Source of the DNA: Pseudomonas campi
GTDB taxonomy: Bacteria; Pseudomonadota; Gammaproteobacteria; Pseudomonadales; Pseudomonadaceae
Direction: 5' to 3'
Assembly: GCF_013200955.2 (NCBI RefSeq)
Contig: NZ_CP053697.2
Coordinates: forward strand, 1,116,001-1,180,000
Length of the DNA: 64,000 nt
In this document: one piece after another, positions 57,344 through 64,000 of the stretch
Layout of the letters: each line of letters starts with the position of its first letter
How positions within the stretch are numbered: the first letter of the stretch is position 1
Notes under the pieces: model-generated
The model's input: only the letters and a program-made list of their open reading frames with translations
Told to the model about the DNA's origin: nothing
Database searches by the model: none
Translations under genes and position numbers: made by a program

Positions 57344-57906
57344 CAGCCTGGCTGATCCCGCGGGTGCAGTTGCTGTTCGGCATAGCCGCGCTGATGCTGG
57401 TGCTGCAACTGCTCAACAGCGTCAGCGGTTACAGCCTGAATGCTTGGGGCGTGATACCGCGCCGGATCGAGTCCCTGCCGGGCATTCTGTTCGCACCCTG
57501 GTTGCATGGTGGCTGGTTGCACCTGCTGGGTAATCTCAGCGGACTGTTGGTGCTGGGCGCCCTGACGTTGGTCGAATCGCGGCGCGACTTTGTCAAAGCC
57601 AGCGTATTTATCCTGCTCGGCAGCGGCTTGCTGGTGTGGCTATTCGGCCGTGAGGGGATTCACGTTGGCGCCAGCGGTTGGCTGTTCGGGCTCTGGTCGT
57701 TGCTGCTGGCGCGGGCCTGGTTCCGTCGCAGCTGGCTGGACTTGCTGCTGGCGGTCCTGGTGCTGTTCCTGCATGGCGGCTGGGTCTTCGGTCTGTTGCC
57801 GCAGCACGGCGTTTCATTCGAATACCACCTGGCCGGCACGCTCTGCGGCGGCCTTTATGCGGCCTGGCGCTATTCGCCGCGCCAGCGCAGGCAACAAGGA
57901 GGTTAA
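57340..57906 (+). CDS. Rhomboid-family intramembrane serine protease
   Basis: A 188-residue protein with six helices. Rhomboid signatures are HGGWLHLLGNLSGLL (H-x-x-x-N loop), catalytic Ser112 in GASGWLFGL, and His163 in EYHLAGTLCGGLYA. The Ser-His dyad is therefore intact. It starts with GTG overlapping the ATPase stop and ends at the base before the nuclease start. The substrate is likely a membrane protein of the same cluster or a stressed envelope protein (inference). Confidence 0.88.
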   Translation: MTAWLIPRVQLLFGIAALMLVLQLLNSVSGYSLNAWGVIPRRIESLPGILFAPWLHGGWLHLLGNLSGLLVLGALTLVESRRDFVKASVFILLGSGLLVWLFGREGIHVGASGWLFGLWSLLLARAWFRRSWLDLLLAVLVLFLHGGWVFGLLPQHGVSFEYHLAGTLCGGLYAAWRYSPRQRRQQGG

Positions 57907-58596
57907 GTGGATTTCGATCGTCTCGATCAGCAGTTGCGTGACAGCCTGGCCGATCTACGTTTGAGCAATGAGGAGCGCGACGAACTGCGCCAGCTGGGCA
58001 GCGACCTGGGTCCGGACCAGGTGCGCTACCTGCGTAACCGCGCCTTCGACCTGGTGCGCGACCTGACCCTGAACGACGCGGCCAATGCCCTGCCGGCGCT
58101 GAAGTGGCTGGAGCAGGTGATCAAGACCCTCGACGCTGCCAGCGCGCCGCCGCGTCCGGCTGTGGCCAGCGCTCACTTCAGTCCTGGCGAGGACTGCCTG
58201 CGCAAGATCCGCGAGCTGTGCCGCCAGGCCCGCGAGACGGTGGATATCTGCGTCTACACCATCTCCGACGACCGCCTCAGCGAGGAAATCGTCGCCTGCC
58301 ACCGCCGTGGCGTGGCGGTGCGGGTGATCAGCGACAACGAAAAGCAGTTCGACGAGGGTAGCGACATCCAGCATCTGCTGGCCCAGGGCGTGCCGTTGCG
58401 CATCGACGACAGCCCCTACCACATGCACCACAAGTTCGCCCTGTTCGACCGCCGCCTGTTGCTCAACGGCAGCTTCAACTGGACCCGCAGCGCCAGCACC
58501 AGCAACGAGGAAAACCTGCTGGTGATCGACCACGGACAGCTGGTCGGCGCCTATGTCAGCGAGTTCGACAAGCTCTGGGCGCGCTTCGCTCGCTGA
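57907..58596 (+). CDS. PLD-family nuclease/phosphodiesterase
   Basis: A 229-residue protein with a helical N-terminus (about 1-75) and a single C-terminal phospholipase-D domain. The HKD motif is complete: His174, Lys176 and Asp181 (HMHHKFALFD), followed by GSFNWTRSASTSNEENLLV. Single-HKD proteins of this size dimerise and cleave nucleic acid (Nuc, mitoPLD) or cardiolipin. GTG start at 57907 with AAGGAGG 5 nt before. It is the last gene of the cluster. Confidence 0.9.
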   Translation: MDFDRLDQQLRDSLADLRLSNEERDELRQLGSDLGPDQVRYLRNRAFDLVRDLTLNDAANALPALKWLEQVIKTLDAASAPPRPAVASAHFSPGEDCLRKIRELCRQARETVDICVYTISDDRLSEEIVACHRRGVAVRVISDNEKQFDEGSDIQHLLAQGVPLRIDDSPYHMHHKFALFDRRLLLNGSFNWTRSASTSNEENLLVIDHGQLVGAYVSEFDKLWARFAR

Positions 58597-58609
58597 GTCG
58601 GGCCTGACT

Positions 58610-60325
58610 TCAGGCCGTGGTGCCGGACGGCTCCCAGAACGCGTCGCCGCTCAACCTGGCCAGCAACTGGCTACGCAGTGCCTGACCCTGCTCGGCCAGT
58701 TCGGCGATCTTGGTGGTCAGGGCCGCCAGTGGCTGGGCGAGGACGAGCAGAGTGGTCAGGCTCAGCCCCTCGATGGCCAGCTGCAGGTGGCCATGCTCGA
58801 TCAGGGCGGCTATCCACTCGTGCTCGTCGAACATTGCCTCCTTCGGGATCTCGTTGCGGGCGGCCAGGGCCAGATCCAGTCGTTGCAGCTGCAGGTAGGT
58901 TTTCGCCATGTCCTCCAGCAGCAAGGCCTTGTCGAAGTCTTCCAATTCGTCCTGCGGGCCGCTGTGGCGCAGCAGTTCGCGGGCCTGCGCCAGTCTGGCC
59001 ATGGTGTCTTCGTCGCGGCCGAGCTTTTGCAGCAGGCGGGCCAGCAGACCGAGATTGGCGATGCGGCTGTAGCTGTCCATGCGTGGCAGTAGCCGTTCCA
59101 TTTCCTCCAGCCCCCGGCGAATCTCGTAGCTGGTGCGTTGCCGCTCGGGTAGCCGGCTTTGTGTCGAGAGGCGTGCGTTGAGCACGAAGAAGCGCAGTTC
59201 GTCCTGTTCGTCGGCGGCCAGTTCGGATACCCAGTGCTCGGCCTGATCCAGCAGCGTGGCAGCCAGCGCGGGGCGCTCGGTGGCCTGCAGTTTCCACAGC
59301 GACAGATAGAGGTCGATGCGCTCCTGGAGGTTACGGGCCTGTGCCTGCAGGGCTCCGGCGGCCGTGTTGAAGGTGCCGCGTGTGATGTGCCATTGCGCCA
59401 ACTGGGTCAACAGAGTGGTGTGTAGTGTGCCGTCCAGTGTCGCCAGCAGTTCGTCAGCCTGTACCAGCTGGGCGCGTTCCAGCATGGCGCCGAACATCTG
59501 CTCATACAGAACGTTGCTCTCGTACTGCGGCAGGTCCTGAAGCAGGGCTAGTGCCTGCGCGAACAGGCCGGCCCGGATCAGTTCGGCGATGGCCGTTGGG
59601 CGCTGCTGCACCGGGAGTTGCTCGGCGATAGCCTGCAACCTGCCGTACTCGCCGAGTTCGACCAGTTCTTTGAGCAGGTCTTCCAGGCCGAGGTATTGCT
59701 GTGTCGCGGCCTCGGCCTGTATCAGCTGCCAGGCCAGGTCGAGCATCTGGGTTGCCGCCTCCCTCTGCTCGAACGCGCGTTGCTGTCTGGCCAGTCTCGG
59801 CAGCTGCAGGGCATCGGAGCCGCCCTTGCACTCGTCCAGCTCCGCCAGTTCGGCCCGCGCCTCATCCAGTCGCCCTGCGGTGCGTAGCAGCGGAATTTTC
59901 AGGAGAGGCTTCTGGGGTAGGTCGTCTCCGGACTTGGCCAGCAGCTCCAGGGCCTGGCGCTCGTCGCCCGCCTCGATCAGGTGATTGAGCATGTTGTGCA
60001 GGGCAACGCCGCGATGGTGCGCATCGAATCGGCTTAGCAGCTGCAGCGCAGCGTCCTGTTGGCCATCGTCCAGCAGGGTGGTGCACAAGCCGCTCTGGGC
60101 GATCTGCCAGGCATCGCCTTGCAGGTTGCTGGCCAGCGTGCGGGCCAGTTCCGGGTGGATGTATCGCAGGCAGGCGATGCGATTGATCTGTTTGGCTTCG
60201 TCCAGGGTAATGCGTGCCGGGCTGTCCTGGACCTCCAGGCGCGGATCGGCCGGGTTTCTGCCGCTCAGGGTGATGACCACAACGACCACGATGATGATGA
60301 ACAAAACGGTGACAAACATTTCCAT
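58610..60325 (-). CDS. Membrane-anchored TPR-like helical-repeat protein
   Basis: A 571-residue protein with one N-terminal helix (about 4-21, FVTVLFIIIVVVVVITLSG) and then an all-helical solenoid of degenerate TPR-like units, rich in Leu, Ala, Gln and Glu. No catalytic motif. It is convergent with the nuclease gene (13 bp between stops), so it may be an extra part of the same system or an unrelated neighbour. Confidence 0.7.
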   Translation of the reverse strand: MEMFVTVLFIIIVVVVVITLSGRNPADPRLEVQDSPARITLDEAKQINRIACLRYIHPELARTLASNLQGDAWQIAQSGLCTTLLDDGQQDAALQLLSRFDAHHRGVALHNMLNHLIEAGDERQALELLAKSGDDLPQKPLLKIPLLRTAGRLDEARAELAELDECKGGSDALQLPRLARQQRAFEQREAATQMLDLAWQLIQAEAATQQYLGLEDLLKELVELGEYGRLQAIAEQLPVQQRPTAIAELIRAGLFAQALALLQDLPQYESNVLYEQMFGAMLERAQLVQADELLATLDGTLHTTLLTQLAQWHITRGTFNTAAGALQAQARNLQERIDLYLSLWKLQATERPALAATLLDQAEHWVSELAADEQDELRFFVLNARLSTQSRLPERQRTSYEIRRGLEEMERLLPRMDSYSRIANLGLLARLLQKLGRDEDTMARLAQARELLRHSGPQDELEDFDKALLLEDMAKTYLQLQRLDLALAARNEIPKEAMFDEHEWIAALIEHGHLQLAIEGLSLTTLLVLAQPLAALTTKIAELAEQGQALRSQLLARLSGDAFWEPSGTTA

Positions 60326-60514
60326 GGGGTTCCCTTCCTTAGGTAAGCCTCTCGACCATGATGGCTATTGCCGCGCGGTCTTATACGGCGCCCGCCACCG
60401 CTCGGCAACCGCATGTTGCGCCATTTGCCAACCTCGCCTGGTCGCGTGGTCCGCACCTGTGAAGGCTTTCGCGTTAGACTTGCGCCCCTTCGCTTCCCAG
60501 CCGGTACCGCTCCT

Positions 60515-61054
60515 ATGGCCCTGCAAGCCACGCCTTACAAAGTCGACCTGAACCTCACCGATATCGACCGCAGCGTCTATGAAAGCCTGCGTTTCACCGT
60601 GGCCAAGCACCCCTCGGAAACCGAGGAGCGCCTGTGCGTGCGGCTGATTGCCTATGCGCTGTGGTACCACGAGCAGCTGGCCTTCGGCCGCGGTCTGTCG
60701 GATATCGACGAGCCGGCGCTGTGGGAAAAGAGCCTGGACGACCGCGTGCTGCACTGGATCGAAGTCGGCCAGCCGGATGCCGAGCGCATGACCTGGTGCT
60801 CGCGGCGTACCGAGAAGTTCAGCCTGGTGGCCTACGGCAACCTGCGCGTGTGGCAGACCAAGGTGCTCGACAACGTGCGTAACCTGAAGAACATCAATGT
60901 GGTCGGCGTGCAGCAGGAGGCCCTGGAAAACCTGGCCCGTGACCTGCCGCGTACGGTCAGCTGGAGCGTGATGATCAGCGACGGCGAGCTGTTCGTCACC
61001 GACGAGCGCGGCCAGCACGAGATTCCCCTGGAGTGGCTGGTCGGCGAACGCTGA
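60515..61054 (+). CDS. yaeQ: YaeQ family protein
   Basis: A 179-residue YaeQ-family protein with a PD-(D/E)XK-like fold whose biochemical role is unclear. Typical parts are MALQATPYKVDLNLTDIDRSVYE, RLCVRLIAYALWY and GQPDAERMTWCSRRTEKFSLVAYG. The ATG at 60515 is used; the long upstream frame is non-conserved. It lies before recJ, as in P. aeruginosa (from memory). Confidence 0.92.
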   Translation: MALQATPYKVDLNLTDIDRSVYESLRFTVAKHPSETEERLCVRLIAYALWYHEQLAFGRGLSDIDEPALWEKSLDDRVLHWIEVGQPDAERMTWCSRRTEKFSLVAYGNLRVWQTKVLDNVRNLKNINVVGVQQEALENLARDLPRTVSWSVMISDGELFVTDERGQHEIPLEWLVGER

Positions 61055-61058
61055 CCCC

Positions 61059-61123
61059 GTAGGAGCGAGCTCTGCTCGCGAATGCGGTGACACACAAGCT
61101 TCGCGAGCAGAGCTCGCTCCTAC
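61059..61123. repeat. REPIN-like inverted pair, GTAGGAGCGAGCTCTGCTCGCGA family
   Basis: Same family as 12774-12839, placed between yaeQ and recJ. Confidence 0.88.
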
Positions 61124-61142
61124 CGGAATATCCAGAACACCC

Positions 61143-62858
61143 ATGCGCATCGAACCCCGCCCGCTTCCCGCCAACCTGCCTGACCTCGGCGACCTGCCGC
61201 CGCTGCTGACCCGCCTGTATGCGGCGCGTGGTGTGCAGTCCGCTGCCGAGCTGGACAAGGGCCTGGCGCGGCTGATTCCGTATCAGCAGCTGAAGGGCAT
61301 CGATGGGGCCGTCGAGCTGCTGGTGCTGGCTCTGCAGCAACGCCAGCGCATCCTTATCGTCGGCGACTTCGATGCCGACGGCGCCACCGCCAGCTCCGTA
61401 GGCGTGCTCGGCCTGCGCATGCTCGGTGCGGCGCATGTCGATTACCTGGTGCCGAACCGCTTCGAATACGGCTACGGCCTGACCCCGGAAATCGTCGCCG
61501 TGGCCCTGCAGCGCCAGCCCGATCTGCTGCTGACCGTGGACAACGGCATCTCCAGCGTCGACGGCGTGGCCGCGGCCAAGGCCGCCGGGCTGACCGTGCT
61601 GGTCACCGACCACCATTTGCCTGGCCCGGAATTGCCGGCGGCGGATGCCATCGTCAACCCCAACCAGCCGGGCTGCGAGTTCCCGAGCAAGGCGCTGGCC
61701 GGGGTCGGGGTGATGTTCTATGTGCTGCTGGCCCTGCGTGCGCGTCTGCGCGAGCTGGGCTGGTTCGCCAGCACTGGCATCGCCGAGCCGAACCTGGGCG
61801 AACTGCTCGATCTGGTGGCGCTGGGCAGCGTCGCCGACGTGGTGCCGCTGGATGCCAACAACCGCATCCTGGTCCATCAGGGCCTGGCGCGCATCCGTGC
61901 CGGCCGTGCTCGTCCGGGCCTGCGTGCGGTTCTGGAAGTGGCGGGGCGGCAGCATGGGCGCATCACCTCCACCGACCTCGGCTTCATCCTCGGCCCGCGC
62001 CTGAACGCAGCAGGGCGCCTGGACGACATGAGTCTGGGTATCGAGTGCCTGCTGTGTGAAGACGAGGCGTTGGCCCGCGACATGGCCCAGCAGCTCGACG
62101 AATTGAACAAGGACCGCAAGTCCATCGAGCAGGGCATGCAGCGCGAGGCCTTGGCCCAGCTGAAAGACTTGCCGCTGGCCGACATGCCATTCGGCCTGTG
62201 CCTGTTCGAGCCGGATTGGCACCAGGGTGTGATCGGCATCCTCGCCTCGCGCCTGAAGGAGCGTTACCACCGCCCGGCCATCGCCTTCGCCGATGCCTGT
62301 GACGGTGTGCTCAAGGGTTCTGCGCGTTCGGTGCCGGGCTTGCATATCCGCGATGCGCTGGACGCGGTGGCGGCCAAGCATCCGGGGCTGATCAGTAAGT
62401 TCGGCGGGCATGCCATGGCCGCCGGCCTGTCGCTGCCGCAGGAACACTACGGCGCCTTCGCTGCCGCCTTCGATGCCGAGGTGCGCCGCCAGCTGACGGA
62501 AGACGACCTCACCGGGCGTCTGCTGTCGGATGGCCAGCTCGGCGTCGAGGAGTTCCACCTGGAACTGGCCAAGGCCCTGCGTCATGCCGGGCCCTGGGGC
62601 CAGCACTTCCCCGAGCCGCTGTTCCACGGCGTGTTCCAGATCGTCCAACAGCGCCTGGTCGGCGACAAGCACCTCAAGCTGGTGCTGAAGACCGAATGCG
62701 GCGGCCAGACCCTGGATGGCATCGCCTTCAATATCGACCGCGAGGTCTGGCCCAATCCCAACGTGCGCTGGGTCGAACTGGCCTACAAACTCGACGTCAA
62801 CGAGTACCAGGGCCGCGAGAGCGTGCAGTTGATGGTGGCGCATATCGCGCCGCGTTGA
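61143..62858 (+). CDS. recJ: Single-stranded-DNA exonuclease RecJ
   Basis: 5'-to-3' ssDNA exonuclease of 571 residues acting in recombination and mismatch repair. DHH phosphoesterase motifs GDFDADG (74-80) and TDHH (near 156), the GSVADVVPLD block, and the C-terminal DHHA1 motif KFGGHAMAAGLSL are all present. Length is normal. It is the nearest gene to yaeQ in the same direction, separated by a REPIN. Confidence 0.96.
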   Translation: MRIEPRPLPANLPDLGDLPPLLTRLYAARGVQSAAELDKGLARLIPYQQLKGIDGAVELLVLALQQRQRILIVGDFDADGATASSVGVLGLRMLGAAHVDYLVPNRFEYGYGLTPEIVAVALQRQPDLLLTVDNGISSVDGVAAAKAAGLTVLVTDHHLPGPELPAADAIVNPNQPGCEFPSKALAGVGVMFYVLLALRARLRELGWFASTGIAEPNLGELLDLVALGSVADVVPLDANNRILVHQGLARIRAGRARPGLRAVLEVAGRQHGRITSTDLGFILGPRLNAAGRLDDMSLGIECLLCEDEALARDMAQQLDELNKDRKSIEQGMQREALAQLKDLPLADMPFGLCLFEPDWHQGVIGILASRLKERYHRPAIAFADACDGVLKGSARSVPGLHIRDALDAVAAKHPGLISKFGGHAMAAGLSLPQEHYGAFAAAFDAEVRRQLTEDDLTGRLLSDGQLGVEEFHLELAKALRHAGPWGQHFPEPLFHGVFQIVQQRLVGDKHLKLVLKTECGGQTLDGIAFNIDREVWPNPNVRWVELAYKLDVNEYQGRESVQLMVAHIAPR

Positions 62859-63014
62859 GCGTCTGTTTAGGGTCTTTGCCAACCGCTGCCAAGGCAGGAT
62901 CAATGTTCACTGATCTTTGGGGGCGGCTTGGCGCAGGGGGCGCCGTGCGCACCAGCAACCCCGCACCAATTCCCGATGCGCGCAGCGCACCCACGCAAGA
63001 GCGCAAGCAGGCTC

Positions 63015-64000
63015 TTAGCGCAGCACCAGCATGGCGCTCTTCTGCAGGAACATGGCGCTGTCGGCTTTGGACATCAGTTCGTCCAGCTCTTCGCCATCGC
63101 GCGGGTACAGGGCCACGCCCAGGCTGGCGCTGACCTGCAGCTGGGCGTCGGCCCAGCGCAGCGGCAGGGCGATGGCCCGGCAGATCTGCGCGGTCAGCTG
63201 CTGAATGTCAGCATCGTTGTGCACCCCGTCGAGCAGGATCACAAATTCGTCGCCACCCATGCGCGCCGCCATGTCGGCTTCGCGGATATGGGCGCTGATG
63301 GCCTTGGCCGTGTGGATCAGGATGGCGTCGCCCGCCTGGTGGCCATGGGCATCGTTGATCTGCTTGAAACGATTGAGGTCGATGTAGCACAGCGCCAGGC
63401 ACTCGCCGTTGCGTTTGGCGCTCAGCAGTTTCTGCTTGGCGTAGGGAATGAAGCTGTTGCGGTTGGGCAGCCCGGTGAGGCTGTCGTGGAAAGCCAGGTT
63501 GCGCACTTCTTCTTCGGCCACCTGGCGGCGCTGGATCTCGCGCCGCAGGCGGCGCTGGCTGGCCAGCAATGCCAGCGTGGCCAGCAGGATCAGGCCAGCG
63601 CCAACGCTGATCAGGACGATGATCTTCTGCAGGCGCTCGACCTGTGGGAGCGGCGTGGGGTCGTAGACGAACCCTTCCAGTGCGCGGGTGTCGCTGACCA
63701 TGCCCAGTTCGTGAAAGGCCTCGGCCATACGCTGCCAGCGGCCTGGGTTCATGTGGCCGATTTCGATCAGGTCGGGGAGGATCAGGCCACGCATGGCCTC
63801 GGCCTCGAACTGCAGGTGGGCGCGGGATTTCTTCACCTGATACTGCGCAAGCAGCAGGTCGATGATTTCCTCTGGGTTGTCCATGGCGTAGCGCCAGCCG
63901 CGCAGGGTGGCGCGGCGGAAGGCTTCGACCCGCTCGGGGTTGTCGCGCAGCTCCGCTTCGCTGGTGAACAGGATGTCGCTGTAGAAGTCGATGCCGTAGG
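63015..64000 (-). CDS. Diguanylate cyclase with periplasmic substrate-binding domain, 5' end cut
   Basis: The start lies beyond the window. The visible N-terminal part (YGIDFYSDILFTSEAEL, PERVEAFRRATLRGW) is the end of an NMT1/THI5-like periplasmic binding domain. It is followed by a helix (about plus 63545-63610, IIVLISVGAGLILLATLALL) and a GGDEF domain with the intact motif MGGDEFVIL. A product-inhibition site RxxD (READ) lies five residues before GGDEF. The last segment is unusual, ending ADSAMFLQKSAMLVLR where most have AMYxAK. Likely makes c-di-GMP in response to a small ligand such as a thiamine-like or sulfonate compound. Confidence 0.85.
   Translation of the reverse strand, partial: YGIDFYSDILFTSEAELRDNPERVEAFRRATLRGWRYAMDNPEEIIDLLLAQYQVKKSRAHLQFEAEAMRGLILPDLIEIGHMNPGRWQRMAEAFHELGMVSDTRALEGFVYDPTPLPQVERLQKIIVLISVGAGLILLATLALLASQRRLRREIQRRQVAEEEVRNLAFHDSLTGLPNRNSFIPYAKQKLLSAKRNGECLALCYIDLNRFKQINDAHGHQAGDAILIHTAKAISAHIREADMAARMGGDEFVILLDGVHNDADIQQLTAQICRAIALPLRWADAQLQVSASLGVALYPRDGEELDELMSKADSAMFLQKSAMLVLR

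Noticed and set aside
52091..58596. Prophage or integrative element carrying the ATPase cluster
   Set aside because: No integrase, tRNA, attachment repeats or phage genes are seen, and composition matches the neighbours.

Overview
The window is a high-GC, gene-dense chromosomal segment of a Pseudomonas-like gammaproteobacterium. Several gene blocks match P. aeruginosa gene order as I remember it (no search was run): valS / hypothetical / holC / pepA / lptF / lptG followed by a GGDEF-EAL gene; sodB / argO-type exporter / ACT protein / argP / oxidoreductase; phoH2 / moaC / moaD / moaE; dauB / dauA / dauR; yaeQ / recJ. A complete Na+-pumping oxaloacetate decarboxylase (oadGAB) beside an NhaD-type Na+/H+ antiporter points to a lineage adapted to brackish or alkaline conditions, as in the mendocina/stutzeri/alcaligenes part of the genus. 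The species is inference only.

Layout. 1-4062: nhaD (cut by the window edge) and oadGAB, minus strand. 4402-10335: valS, a Pro/Ala-rich hypothetical, holC and pepA (minus). 10479-12663: lptF-lptG (plus). 13020-13860: an IS5-family insertion sequence. 13960-23381: GGDEF-EAL protein, ammonium transporter plus a coupled unknown gene, sodB, ArgO/ACT/ArgP amino-acid export module, chemoreceptor. 23586-34877: oxidoreductase, leucine-type dehydrogenase, yebG with an SOS box, psiE, a PepSY/DUF3649/DUF3325 membrane cluster with an AraC regulator, EamA permease, lone AAA ATPase, short-chain dehydrogenase, yaaA. 35044-40605: periplasmic YfaP/TPR protein, polysaccharide deacetylase, phoH2, moaCDE. 40905-46520: D-arginine module (binding protein, dauR, dauA, dauB) and a CoA-transferase. 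46814-58596: a long co-directional cluster of DUF2170 protein (YjfI), PspA/IM30, YqiJ-like NfeD protein, flotillin, double zinc ribbon, TerB-like protein, 1750-residue AAA+ ATPase, rhomboid protease and PLD nuclease. 58610-64000: TPR-like anchored protein, yaeQ, recJ and a GGDEF protein cut by the window edge.

The most interesting locus is 46814-58596. Membrane-scaffold proteins (PspA, NfeD/flotillin), a giant ATPase, a site-specific membrane protease and a nuclease are packed in one transcription direction, several with overlapping or very close junctions. This looks like an integrated envelope-stress or defence machine whose mechanism I cannot name.

The second theme is small mobile DNA. 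The IS5-family element has 20-bp inverted ends flanked by TTA. Four non-autonomous elements of 171-230 bp carry related ends, and three of them begin exactly after a stop codon. REP-type palindromes of at least four sequence families fill many gaps; one supplies the last codons and stop of dauA and another the stop codon of argP. A third theme is regulation: a shared palindrome lies upstream of both dauB and the amino-acid binding protein gene, and a pair of direct repeats lies upstream of the DUF2170 gene. I saw no rRNA, tRNA, CRISPR array or prophage.
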